This document shows, piece after piece, positions 1-9,185 of a stretch of DNA of 46,018 bases (its first letter is position 1; every line of letters starts with the position of its first letter). A program made the translations under genes and the position numbers. The notes under the pieces were generated by a model, which saw only the letters and a program-made list of their open reading frames with translations, was not told the origin of the DNA and made no database searches. Source of the DNA: Deinococcus sp. (GTDB lineage Bacteria > Deinococcota > Deinococci > Deinococcales > Deinococcaceae). Where the stretch lies: contig JAGLBK010000002.1 in assembly GCA_018260275.1 (NCBI GenBank), forward strand, positions 1-46,018, given 5' to 3'.

Positions 1-107
1 TCACCACCGGCGTTTTTGACGGCGTTCTCGATGTAGTCTTTCTCGATTTGCACTTGCTCGGCGCTGAGGTTGGGGTTCAGGATCAGGTTCAGATCGTACT
101 GGTTCAT
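1..107 (-). CDS. rpsF: Ribosomal protein S6 (N-terminal part)
   Basis: Only the first 35 codons are in the window; the gene runs off the left edge. The start reads MNQYDLNLILNPNLS, the first beta strand typical of bS6, the small-subunit protein that pairs with S18 on the 16S rRNA platform. A full-strength Shine-Dalgarno, AAGGAGGTGA, lies at 111-120, four bases before the ATG, so the start is secure. The gene is divergent from the PSP1-domain gene to its right. Confidence 0.88.
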   Translation of the reverse strand, partial: MNQYDLNLILNPNLSAEQVQIEKDYIENAVKNAGG

Positions 108-330
108 AATTCACCTCCTTAAAGTCAGGGATTTAGGGCGTCAGGGCAAGGTCAGGCCTCGCCAGTCAGCGCAATTGGTAAGTTTATCAGAATCGGGCGG
201 CCTGCGCCAGTCACTCTGCGGCTGTCGTGCGGCTGTTGGCTGTGCGGCTATGGGCACCGTGCCCCGCTCCTCGCGTCAGACTGTGCCCCGTCTCTCGACG
301 GCCGCGCCCCATTCATGGCATTGTTCAGGA

Positions 331-1191
331 ATGTTTGCCCTCCCTGTCCGCTTCGAGCGGAGTCCGCGTCTGCATCCCATGCTCACTGAGGAGCGTCATT
401 CTGTCGGGACCAGGGTCGTGGTACAGGGCAAACGCGGGCCGGAAATCGCGACGGTGCGCGGCGAGGCGGTTGCGCCCAACCCGCAGGAGCGTTACGGCGC
501 GGTGCTGCGGGCAGCGACCGCCGACGATCTGGCTGTCTGGGACGAACTGTACCGCCAGGGCGACGACCTGAAATGGCTGTTGCGGGCGCGTTCACGAGAG
601 CAGGGACTGAAGGTCAAGATCGTGGCGGTGGAATTCACCCTCGATGAGAGTCTGGTCACGGTCAGTTACAGCGCCGACGAACGCATCGAACTCGGCGGCC
701 TGATCAGTGCCCTGCGTGAAAAGACCCGCGCCCGCGTGAACTTCGCCGCCATCGGTCCGCGTGAACAGGCCCAGATGATCGGCACGCTGGGCGCCTGCGG
801 ACGCGAGAACTGTTCCAGCACGCACCTTCAGGACTTTGCGCCTGTAAGCATTCGCATGGCGCGTGATCAGCAGTTGCCGCTGAACCCCGAAAAGCTGAGC
901 GGGCCGTGTGGCCGCCTGCTGTGCTGCCTGCAATACGAGCACACCCAGTACCTCGACCTGCTGGGGGCGCTCCCCCGCAAGAATGCCCGCGTGTGCCACG
1001 ACGCCAGCGGCGCGTGTGGCAAGGTGACCAAACTGCACCCGCTGCTGGGCACGGTGGACATTTACACCGACCAGGGGCCGGTCTACGATCTGCCTGCCAG
1101 TGAACTGCGCCGCGCTGACTCACGCCCGGGCGGCGGTTCAGGCAATGGTTCAGCCGGTGCTGAGAAGCAGGGTGAAGACCTCAGCGAGTAG
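331..1191 (+). CDS. PSP1 domain protein, RicT/YaaT-like
   Basis: A 286-residue protein of the PSP1 family. The N-terminal stretch (ALPVRFERSPRLHP, then VGTRVVVQGKRGPEIATV) matches the usual start of the family, which is why the ATG at 331 is preferred; the frame stays open upstream to position 70 but that part looks non-coding. The C-terminal half has the cysteine pattern of RicT: CGRENC, then SGPCGRLLCCLQYEHTQY after a VSIRMARDQQLPLNPEKLS block. In Bacillus subtilis RicT binds Fe-S clusters with RicA and RicF and supports RNA maturation by RNase Y; whether that holds here is unknown. The tail (from about residue 260) is Gly/Ser-rich. No good Shine-Dalgarno is visible at 331, so the exact start is the weak point. 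Confidence 0.8.
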   Translation: MFALPVRFERSPRLHPMLTEERHSVGTRVVVQGKRGPEIATVRGEAVAPNPQERYGAVLRAATADDLAVWDELYRQGDDLKWLLRARSREQGLKVKIVAVEFTLDESLVTVSYSADERIELGGLISALREKTRARVNFAAIGPREQAQMIGTLGACGRENCSSTHLQDFAPVSIRMARDQQLPLNPEKLSGPCGRLLCCLQYEHTQYLDLLGALPRKNARVCHDASGACGKVTKLHPLLGTVDIYTDQGPVYDLPASELRRADSRPGGGSGNGSAGAEKQGEDLSE

Positions 1192-1221
1192 CCCCCAGTT
1201 CAGACACGGCTCAGCCACAGC

Positions 1222-2262
1222 TCAGGGCGTGATGGTGATTTCTCGCCGGACCGGTTCCAGCCGCGCCTGCCCGCCCAGCGGTAGCGTGAGCTGCGGGCTG
1301 GTGTGCCCGATGTCGAGATTGGCGACCACCGGCAGATCGGGGCGCCCGGCTTCGGCCAGCACCTTGAGGACCCATTTGTAGAGCCATTCGGTCATCTCGG
1401 CGGTGTAACTCCGGGGCCGGGCCAGCAGGAGGCCGCTGAGGTGTTCTAGGATGCCCTGCGCGGCAAAACTACGCAGCCAGTAGCCGACCTGAGCGGGCGG
1501 CGGCACGTCCTCGCTGGTTTCGAGGACCATCACCGCGCCGCGCCATAGCTCCGGCTCCGGCCAGCCGGGAGTGCCGCACAGCATGTCCAGAATTTCCGCG
1601 CAGCCGCCGATCAGGTGGCCCTCGGCGGGAGCACTTCCCTGTAGCCACACTGGCCCCTCGCTGGGCTGGAAGGGGCGCTTCCTGTCCTGCAATTCGGCGT
1701 CCCATTCCTGGCGAAATTCGGTCCACTCGGCGGCGGGTTCCAGCCGGTAGGGGCGTGGGTCGTCCATCGTCGCCTGCCGGACGCTGCGGGCGACCTCGGG
1801 CCGCATGCCGCCGGGTTCGGCCAGATCGGTCAGCAGCGCGGGGCCGTGGTACGCCATGACTCCGGCCCGCAGAAATTGCAGCAGGGTCACGGTAGTGTCG
1901 CTGTACCCCAGCAGAACTTTGGGATACCGCCTGATCTTTTCGCGGTCGACCAGGGGCAGCAGCCGAATGCTGTCGTCGCCGCCGATGATGCTGACCATTC
2001 CCTCGATCTCAGGGTTTTCGAGCGCCCAGTGCAGGTCGTCGGCGCGGGCCTGCGGGTTGGCGTACAGGTCATCGGAACCGCGAAAGGCGTTCGGGGCGGC
2101 CATGATCTCCCAGTCCAGCTGCCGGGCGACCTCGCGCACCCCGGCCTCGTAGCGGTGCGGGACTTCGGCGACCAGGCCGCTCGACAGGCTCAGGGCCGCC
2201 ACTTTCGAGCCTCGGCGCAGGCGCGGGGGCCGGATGAATTGCGGCTGGCTGCCCGTGCTCAT
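1222..2262 (-). CDS. S66-family LD-carboxypeptidase / MccF-like serine peptidase
   Basis: A 346-residue protein of peptidase family S66, which holds murein tetrapeptide LD-carboxypeptidases and the microcin C immunity peptidase MccF. The motif GGDDSIRLLP near residue 95 and GYSDTT near residue 120, with the nucleophilic serine, are characteristic, as is a late LDIGHTSPQLTLPLG block that should carry the catalytic histidine. It is the last gene of the thyA-deaminase-folA operon; its ATG overlaps the folA stop by four bases (ATGA), which implies translational coupling. The GGDDSIRLL variant looks nearer MccF than classic LdcA, but the substrate (cell-wall peptide or acylated nucleotide) cannot be read from sequence alone. 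Confidence 0.85.
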   Translation of the reverse strand: MSTGSQPQFIRPPRLRRGSKVAALSLSSGLVAEVPHRYEAGVREVARQLDWEIMAAPNAFRGSDDLYANPQARADDLHWALENPEIEGMVSIIGGDDSIRLLPLVDREKIRRYPKVLLGYSDTTVTLLQFLRAGVMAYHGPALLTDLAEPGGMRPEVARSVRQATMDDPRPYRLEPAAEWTEFRQEWDAELQDRKRPFQPSEGPVWLQGSAPAEGHLIGGCAEILDMLCGTPGWPEPELWRGAVMVLETSEDVPPPAQVGYWLRSFAAQGILEHLSGLLLARPRSYTAEMTEWLYKWVLKVLAEAGRPDLPVVANLDIGHTSPQLTLPLGGQARLEPVRREITITP

Positions 2263-2756
2263 GCGCGGCGCACCAGGGTCTGGAAGGTCATATCGTACCG
2301 ATTCTTCTCGTCGGCGGGCCGGAATTTCTCGGCGCTAAGGTGCCACCCTCCGGGCAACTCCGGCATGAACGTGTCGCCTTCCAGCGTCGCGTGAATGATC
2401 GTCAGTTCGGCCCGCGTGAGCTGCTCCAGATACAGCCGGTAGATTTCCGCGCCGCCGATGATGGCAATTTCGGGCGCGTCGCCGGCCGCTGACAGGGCTT
2501 CTTCCGGGGTATGCACCACGACCGCCCCCCCGGCCACCAGCCCCGGCTGGCGCGTCAGCACGATGTTCTGGCGCTCCGGCAAGGGCTGCACGTACAGCGA
2601 GTCCCAGACCTTGCGGCCCATGATGTTGGGTTTTCCGGCGCTCAGGCGCTTGAAGCGGTACAGGTCGGCGGGCAGCTGCCAGGGCAGAGCGCCGCCCCTG
2701 CCGATCACGCGGTTTTCGGTCATGGCGACGATGGCGACGAGTTCCGGGGGGGTCAT
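2259..2756 (-). CDS. folA: Dihydrofolate reductase
   Basis: A 165-residue protein with the DHFR signature: VAIVAMTENRVIGRGGALPW at the start, the substrate-binding acidic residue in LPADLYRFKRL, the NADPH-binding IMGRKVWDSL, and IIGGAEIYRLYL near residue 100. It regenerates tetrahydrofolate, which thymidylate synthase oxidises to dihydrofolate, so its place downstream of thyA makes metabolic sense. Length is typical for bacterial FolA. It overlaps the downstream peptidase gene by four bases and is separated from the upstream deaminase gene by 68 bases holding a short tandem repeat. Confidence 0.96.
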   Translation of the reverse strand: MTPPELVAIVAMTENRVIGRGGALPWQLPADLYRFKRLSAGKPNIMGRKVWDSLYVQPLPERQNIVLTRQPGLVAGGAVVVHTPEEALSAAGDAPEIAIIGGAEIYRLYLEQLTRAELTIIHATLEGDTFMPELPGGWHLSAEKFRPADEKNRYDMTFQTLVRRA

Positions 2757-2783
2757 ACCTGCCTACAATGCCCGCAAGCGGCG

Positions 2784-2826
2784 CAGCATTGCAAGTAAGG
2801 CGTTGCAAGTGCGGCGTTGCAAGTTC
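2784..2826. repeat. Short tandem repeat between deaminase gene and folA
   Basis: On the minus strand the 12-mer ACTTGCAACGCC and close variants occur three times in a row, roughly every 13-14 bases, in the gap before folA. It is a minor local duplication. It may slightly change spacing between the two genes; no function is evident. Confidence 0.55.
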
Positions 2827-3253
2827 AGCCGACCTGCTCTACCTCGATTCCGGCGCTCCGCAGGATGTCTGCGCCGAAGGGCAGCCCGGCCGCAGCCCGG
2901 TTTTCCTCGTGGTAGGGCGTGCGGTAGACCACCCGGCCCACCCGGCGCGAGTTGATGATCAGGCGGGCGCACACCGAGCAGGGTTCGTGGGTCACGTACA
3001 GGGTGTGGCCCTCGCCGTTCCAGTGGGCCGCCAGCAGCGCGTTCACCTCGGCGTGGATAAACCCGGACGCGCCGTGCTCCAGGCTTTCGCGCTCGTTGGG
3101 TTCGCCCGCCGCCCGCCCGTTGTAGCCCACGCCCACGACCCGGTGATGCCGGTCGAGGATGCACGCGCCGACCTGCACCTTGGCATCGGCGCTGCGCGTA
3201 GCCCACAGCCGCGCCGTCGCCAGCCCCAGCTCATCGAAGCTCGGGCGGGTCAT
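2825..3253 (-). CDS. Deoxycytidylate deaminase-like protein (ComEB/dCMP deaminase family)
   Basis: A 142-residue zinc-dependent deaminase. The zinc site is visible as HAEVNAL (His and catalytic Glu, about residue 67) and PCSVC (about residue 90). The GVGYNGRAAGEPN segment is typical of dCMP deaminases and ComEB. Conversion of dCMP to dUMP would feed thymidylate synthase, whose gene lies directly upstream and overlaps this one by four bases (ATGA). The genes thus encode dUMP supply, dUMP methylation and folate recycling in one transcript. A wider cytidine-deaminase role cannot be excluded. Confidence 0.88.
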   Translation of the reverse strand: MTRPSFDELGLATARLWATRSADAKVQVGACILDRHHRVVGVGYNGRAAGEPNERESLEHGASGFIHAEVNALLAAHWNGEGHTLYVTHEPCSVCARLIINSRRVGRVVYRTPYHEENRAAAGLPFGADILRSAGIEVEQVG

Positions 3254-4581
3254 ATGGCGATCGGGGCTTTGATGCCCTTGTGCGGGTCGTAGCCTTCGAG
3301 CGTGAAGTCCTCGTAGGTAAAGTCGTCGATGTTCCTGACCGCCGGGTTCAGGTGCATTTTCGGCAGGGGCCTTGGCTCGCGCGACAGCTGCTTTTTAGCC
3401 TGCTCGACGTGGTTGGTATACAGGTGACAGTCGCCGCCCGTCCAGATGAATTCGCCGGGTTCCAGGCCGCAGACCTGCGCGATCATCATGGTCAGTAGGG
3501 CGTAGCTGGCGATATTGAAGGGCACCCCCAGAAAAATGTCCGCGCTGCGCTGGTACAGCTGGCAGCTGAGCCGCCCGTCGGCCACGTAAAACTGAAAGAG
3601 GGCGTGGCAGGGCGGCAGCGCCATTTCTTCTAAGTCGCCCACGTTCCAGGCGCTCACGATCAGGCGGCGGCTGTTGGGGTTGGTTTTGATCTGCTCGATG
3701 ACCTGCGCGATCTGGTCGATCCCTGGCTGCTTTTCCCTGGCCTCGACGAGTGTAAAGCCGTGCCGAACTTTTGCATTTTTTCTTCCCGTCCAGAGATCGG
3801 ACAGATTTCCCTCGATGATTCCCTGCTGCTGACAAAACTGGGTGATATTGGAAAACTCGTGCAGATTTCCCTCTTGATCCCGCAGGACGTACACCTTGTC
3901 GGCCTTGAGCCGGGCATTGTCGAGGTCTGTCAGCCACATACATGAGGCGGGGCCATAGGTAAAGCCGTCCCCCCGCGCGTCCTTGTCCAGCACCAGACGC
4001 GGCTCCTGCGGGCCAGTAATTCTGTACCCAGGTAAAGTGACGGCGTCGTGGGCAAAGGTTTCAAAAGCCAGCCAGTCGTCCACGACGTAGACCCCTCGAC
4101 CTCCGTAATCCGGGTAACTGGGACTGTTGGGGTCATAGCACCGCGCCATCATGCCCTCCCAGGTCTTCGCCAGTGGATGCCCGGCCTTACCTTTGCCGGA
4201 GCCAACGCCAAGGTAGGAGGCGTTGTAATCCGGTGATAGGGCCGGGGTGGGTTGAGAGCGCCTTGGATAAGGTTTTCCCCATTTTCGCCAGTTCCAGCCA
4301 TAAATGGGGCCGAGTTCGCCGCCCTCACGCTCCCATTCATCCCAGATGGTCACCTCATTGGCCTTCAGGTAAGCCGTGTTGCTGCTGCCCTTCAGGAACC
4401 ACAGCAGTTCGTGAATGATGGATTTGAGGTGAACCTTCTTGGTCGTGACCAGCGGAAAGCCTTCCGAGAGGTCGAAGCGCATCTGGTATCCGAACACCGA
4501 CAGGGTGCCGGTGCCGGTGCGGTCGCCCTTGAGGGTGCCGTGGTCGAGCACGTGCTGCATAAAGTCGAGGTACTGACGCAT
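3250..4581 (-). CDS. thyA: Thymidylate synthase with an in-frame endonuclease-like insert
   Basis: A 443-residue reading frame, against about 264 for E. coli ThyA. Residues 1-103 and 285-443 form a complete synthase: DRTGTGTLSVFG near the start, YGWNWRKWG, the active-site Cys325 in ALPPCHALFQF, the dUMP-binding QRSADIFLGVPFNIASYA, HLYTNHVEQ, and the usual C-terminus APIAI. Residues about 104-284 are foreign to the family and interrupt the small domain between the WRKW and GIDQIAQVIEQI segments. The ATG at 4581 has a TAGACT -10 box (4589-4594) seven bases upstream, so the transcript is probably leaderless. It is first gene of the operon with the deaminase, folA and peptidase genes. ThyA makes dTMP from dUMP and methylenetetrahydrofolate. 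Whether the long protein folds and works, or the insert is removed as RNA, cannot be told here. Confidence 0.92.
   Translation of the reverse strand: MRQYLDFMQHVLDHGTLKGDRTGTGTLSVFGYQMRFDLSEGFPLVTTKKVHLKSIIHELLWFLKGSSNTAYLKANEVTIWDEWEREGGELGPIYGWNWRKWGKPYPRRSQPTPALSPDYNASYLGVGSGKGKAGHPLAKTWEGMMARCYDPNSPSYPDYGGRGVYVVDDWLAFETFAHDAVTLPGYRITGPQEPRLVLDKDARGDGFTYGPASCMWLTDLDNARLKADKVYVLRDQEGNLHEFSNITQFCQQQGIIEGNLSDLWTGRKNAKVRHGFTLVEAREKQPGIDQIAQVIEQIKTNPNSRRLIVSAWNVGDLEEMALPPCHALFQFYVADGRLSCQLYQRSADIFLGVPFNIASYALLTMMIAQVCGLEPGEFIWTGGDCHLYTNHVEQAKKQLSREPRPLPKMHLNPAVRNIDDFTYEDFTLEGYDPHKGIKAPIAI
3730..4272 (-). mobile_element. HNH-like homing-endonuclease-type insert inside thyA
   Basis: This stretch encodes residues about 104-284 of the ThyA frame. 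Its first half reads TWEGMMARCYDPNS, then YPDYGGRGVYVVDDWLAFETF, then LVLDKDARGDGFTYGPASC and MWLTDLDNARLK. This follows the pattern of phage HNH-like proteins (RCYNP...YGGRGI.V..RW..F...LDRIDN.G.Y.P.NCRW). The second half (VYVLRDQEGNLHEFSNITQF ... GNLSDLWTGRKNAKVRHGFT) looks like a NUMOD/IENR-type helix-turn-helix module that often follows homing nucleases. Base composition around 3770-3900 looks AT-richer than the flanks. Boundaries are estimates from where ThyA similarity stops and resumes. No intein splice residues are present (no Cys/Ser at the start, no HN before Cys/Ser/Thr at the end). Confidence 0.72.
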
Positions 4582-4588
4582 AGGGGGC

Positions 4589-4594
4589 AGTCTA
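4589..4594 (-). promoter_or_regulatory. -10 box of thyA
   Basis: TAGACT on the minus strand, seven bases before the thyA ATG. There is no Shine-Dalgarno. The same arrangement (TANNNT, then 5-9 bases, then the start codon) recurs at many genes in the window and marks likely leaderless transcripts. Confidence 0.65.
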
Positions 4595-4617
4595 GCGACT
4601 GGAGCAAGAGAGACCCC

Positions 4618-5070
4618 TTACAGTGGCTCCTGCTCCCAGTCCGGCACCCCGGCTATGCGGCGTGTGGCGGCGGCCATGTCCGTTTCCTCCGGGCGGCATA
4701 AATCCCAGCGGCGGCCTCCGGCGTAAGCTCCCACCACCAGCAGGTCGGGGCTGTTGCCGTCGTTGCGGTGCCCCGTTCCGGCAGGCAGCACCACCACGTC
4801 GCCTGTCTGAAGTTGAAACTGTGGCCCACCCTCGCCGCCCAGCGTCACGCGGGCCTGCCCACGGGTCACTACCAGCACCTCATGTGCGGTGGAGTGGTAA
4901 TGATGAAATGGATAGATGCCGCCCTGCCAGCTCCCCGTCCAGCCTTTCGCTGCCAGCGCCGCTTCGATCTGAGCAGGCGTCTGGGCTTTCAGGGCCGCGC
5001 GGTACAGCAGCACCGGCAGGCGCGGATTGTTGGGGACGTTGCCGTTGGGCGGGAGCAGCAGGCGTTCCAT
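4618..5070 (-). CDS. Cupin-domain protein (YjlB-like)
   Basis: A 150-residue single-domain cupin. The metal-binding motif is seen as FHHYHSTAHEVLVVTRGQAR (about residues 55-75) and the second motif as TGDVVVLPAGTGHRN (about residues 95-112). The spacing resembles the uncharacterised YjlB family. It is transcribed toward thyA, ending 36 bases before the thyA start, and begins 14 bases from the bidirectional hairpin that ends the ATP synthase operon. The substrate is not known. Confidence 0.8.
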   Translation of the reverse strand: MERLLLPPNGNVPNNPRLPVLLYRAALKAQTPAQIEAALAAKGWTGSWQGGIYPFHHYHSTAHEVLVVTRGQARVTLGGEGGPQFQLQTGDVVVLPAGTGHRNDGNSPDLLVVGAYAGGRRWDLCRPEETDMAAATRRIAGVPDWEQEPL

Positions 5071-5084
5071 ACTTCAGCCTAAAC

Positions 5085-5117
5085 AAAAAACCGCCCCCAC
5101 ATGGAAGGCGGTTTTCT
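5085..5117 (-). terminator. Terminator of the ATP synthase operon
   Basis: On the minus strand ACCGCC and GGCGGT pair around a loop of about ten bases and are followed by TTTTTTG. The arm on the other side is also flanked by T residues on the plus strand, so it could act in both directions. It lies just behind the atpD stop codon. Confidence 0.8.
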
Positions 5118-5130
5118 CCGGTTCGGAAGC

Positions 5131-5805
5131 TCAGTCGGCGGCGCTGCCGTGACTGGTCGCCGCGATAGCCTCGCGGGCAGCCTTCGACTTGGCGTCGATT
5201 TTCTGCTTAATCTTTTTCTGGGTGTAGCTGGCCTCGCGTTCCCGCTGGTCAAGTACGCTACGCACAAAGCGGATATCGTCTTGAATCCCAGGAATCACGA
5301 CCTGCTCCAGGGCGTTCACGCGGCGCGAGGTCTTTTTAATTTCCTCGCCGATGCGGCGCAGCTTGGTCTCGGTAGCGGCCACCTTCACGATGGCTTCCAG
5401 CACACTGCCGAAGTCTGCCGAAGCCTGAATGGTCCGTGCGCCGACGTTAATCGGGCTGAAGTGCGCGGCCTGAGCGCGTTCGGGAATGTTGATGCGGGGC
5501 ACCTTCACGCCGTAGACGCTCTCGATTTGCATATCGACGGCGTAATCGCCGGTGCCAGCCAGGGAGAGGCTTTCGACGGCCTCGGGGCTGTCCCAGGCTT
5601 TGGCTCCGAACAGGCTGGTGTAAGCGCCTTTGCTCACGCCCGAAAGCTGTTCGCGGGCCGCCAGCGCGTCCTTGACCAGCGCGAAGAACTCGCCAATCAG
5701 GGCGTCACGCTTGCGCTTGAGCAGGTCCGCGCCGCCCGAAGCGGTACGCAGCGCGGCTTTGCTGGCGAGCAGGGCCGAGCGGGTGGGGCTGATTTGTTCT
5801 GCCAT
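5131..5805 (-). CDS. atpD: V/A-type ATP synthase subunit D
   Basis: A 224-residue subunit D, the central rotor stalk that turns inside the A3B3 head. It starts ISPTRSALLASKAAL, and two long helices form the coiled-coil axle, ending in an Ala/Lys-rich tail. The Shine-Dalgarno AAGGAGGTGA just before the ATG is strong. It is the last gene of the operon and is separated from atpB by about 115 bases that hold a long imperfect inverted repeat. Confidence 0.95.
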   Translation of the reverse strand: MAEQISPTRSALLASKAALRTASGGADLLKRKRDALIGEFFALVKDALAAREQLSGVSKGAYTSLFGAKAWDSPEAVESLSLAGTGDYAVDMQIESVYGVKVPRINIPERAQAAHFSPINVGARTIQASADFGSVLEAIVKVAATETKLRRIGEEIKKTSRRVNALEQVVIPGIQDDIRFVRSVLDQREREASYTQKKIKQKIDAKSKAAREAIAATSHGSAAD

Positions 5806-5834
5806 TTTGATTCACCTCCTTCGTTGGTGAACAG

Positions 5835-5917
5835 GCTTGTGGCCTGTAGCTCGTGGCTTGTGGAAAAAGAGAAAAGATTCTGATTTTTCTACAAGCTACA
5901 TGCCACAAGCTACAAGC
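5835..5917. repeat. Long imperfect inverted repeat between atpB and atpD
   Basis: Two 34-base arms (5835-5868 and 5884-5917) are inverted copies of each other at 27 of 34 positions, separated by a 15-base loop. Each arm is built from a reiterated GCTTGTGG/GCTTGTAG unit. In RNA the arms would form a long hairpin between the atpB stop and the atpD Shine-Dalgarno. This could be an mRNA processing or stabilising element, or a dispersed repeat. Confidence 0.75.
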
Positions 5918-5921
5918 GGTT

Positions 5922-7333
<1,412 letters not shown>

Positions 7334-7337
<4 letters not shown>

Positions 7338-9082
7338 GCTTTCACCGCCTTGAAGGTCTGGTCGAGTTCGTCCATCACGCCGTTGCCATACGCCTCGAAT
7401 TCGTTTTCGGGGGTGTAGCGGGCGCGGGCCAGTTTCTCGATGACCGGGTTTTGAATGATTTCGTCAATGGTCAGGCCGTTCTTAAGGCCAGCGTCGGCCT
7501 CGTCGTAGAACTTCAGGAACATCTTCATCAGGCCGTAGTTCTTAGGCATGGAGGCCGAAGCGTCCACGGGGTCGAAACCGTTTTGCTGCAAAAAGTCCTG
7601 GCGCAGCATGCGGCCCGTTTCGATAATCAGGCGCTCATTGTCTTGGAGCGCGTCGGGGCCGACCAGCTGCACGACTTCTTGCAGGGCAGCTTCCTGCTGG
7701 AGCAGGCTGGTAATGCGCTGACGCAGTTCAGGGAAGTCGGGGCCAACGTTGGCGCGGTACCACTTGTCCAGAATGGGAGTGAACAGGCTGTAGGAGCCGT
7801 TCCAGTTAATTGCCGGGAAGTGGCGACGGCGAGCCAGACCCGCGTCCAAGCGCCAGAAAGCGCCGGTAATACGCAGCGTGGCCTGGGTCACAGGCTCGGA
7901 CATGTCGCCGCCCGCAGGCGAAACAGCGCCGATAACCGACACCGCGCCGGTTTCGCCTGCCAGGGTATTGACTGCGCCAGCCCGCTCGTAGAAAGCGGCC
8001 AGCTTGGCTCCCAGGTAGGGTGGGTAGCCTTCTTCGGCGGGCATTTCTTCCAGGCGGCTGGAAATTTCGCGCAGAGCTTCGGCCCAGCGGCTGGTGCTGT
8101 CGGCCATCAGCGACACGCTGTAACCCTGGTCGCGGAAGTACTCAGCCAGCGTAATCCCGGTGTACACCGAGGCTTCACGCGCTGCCACCGGCATATTCGA
8201 GGTGTTGGCAATCAGGATGGTGCGGTGCATGAGGGGGCCGCCAGTCTTGGGGTCTTCCAGTTCAGGAAATTCCACCAGCACGTCCGTCATCTCGTTACCG
8301 CGTTCGCCACAGCCTACGTACACCACGATGTCGGCGTTGCCGTACTTCGCCACGCTCTGCTGGGTCACGGTCTTGCCCGAGCCGAAGGGGCCAGGGATAG
8401 CCGCCGCGCCGCCCATGACCAGCGGGAACAGCACGTCCAGAATCCGCATGCCGGTCAGGAATGGCAGGCTGGGGTCTAACTTACGGGCTACCGGGCGGGC
8501 CGCACGCACCGGCCAGTAGTGGGCCAGGCGCAGCTTGGTGCCGTCTTCGAGTTCTGCGATGGTGTCGTCGATGGTGTACTGACCAGCCGGAACAATGGAC
8601 CTGATTTTGCCGCTCTTGTCGGGCGGGGTCAGGATTTTGTGGGTAAAGGAAAACTCGGGTACGGTGCCCAGGATGCTGCTGCCCCCAACCTCGTCGCCTA
8701 CGTTTACGCTGGGCGTAAAGTCCCATTTCTGGGTGCGGTTAAGCGAGGAAACCTCGATACCACGGGCGATAAAGTCACCAGAGGCCTCGCGGATTTTGTC
8801 AAGCGGGCGCTGAATGCCGTCGTAAATGCCGTTAAGCATTCCTGGCCCCAGCTCGACCGACAGTGGCAGGCCGGTGGTTTGTACCGGTTCACCGACGGTC
8901 AGGCCGCCAGTATCTTCGTAGACCTGCACGAAGGCAGTGTCGCCGTCCAGACGGATAATTTCACCAACGAGGCGCTCTTTACCAACGCGCACGATGTCGT
9001 ACATCTTCGCGCCGTACATGCCCTTGGCGATTACCGCAGGCCCGGCGATGCTTTGCACGAGGCCTTGCTTTTGTTGCGTCAT
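7334..9082 (-). CDS. atpA: V/A-type ATP synthase catalytic subunit A
   Basis: A 582-residue catalytic subunit. The Walker A motif is GPFGSGKTVTQQ (about residue 232). The long non-homologous region between about residues 115 and 185 that distinguishes V/A-type A from F-type beta subunits is present. VGCGERGNEM and SLMADSTSRWAEALREISSR carry the catalytic Glu and Walker B regions. The ATG at 9082 has a good Shine-Dalgarno (AAAGGAG). In Deinococcus-Thermus this enzyme normally works as the respiratory ATP synthase. Confidence 0.98.
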
Positions 9083-9098
9083 TTAATGCTCCTTTGGA

Positions 9099-9175
9099 GC
9101 GTCCGAGAGTCGAGTGTCTAAAGGACCAGAAAAACCTTTCTTCAATGTTCCTTAGTCCTTGAGCGCCTCAGACCC
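9099..9175. repeat. Weak imperfect inverted repeat between atpF and atpA
   Basis: The gap between atpF and atpA holds two roughly 30-base stretches (about 9099-9128 and 9146-9175) that are partial inverted copies, sharing blocks such as CTAAAGGAC and CTAAGGAAC in inverted arrangement. Identity is only about half without gaps, so this is much weaker than the repeat before atpD. It could fold into a stem that punctuates the operon ahead of the abundant A and B subunits. Confidence 0.35.
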
Positions 9176-9185
9176 TTAGACCGCT

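Noticed and set aside
70..330. Long N-terminal extension of the PSP1-domain protein
   Set aside because: The added residues look like translated non-coding sequence (Arg/Ser/Pro-rich) and family similarity begins at residue 1 of the 331 start.
3730..4272. Intein in ThyA
   Set aside because: The insert does not start with Cys or Ser and does not end in HN before Cys/Ser/Thr, and no intein block motifs are seen.
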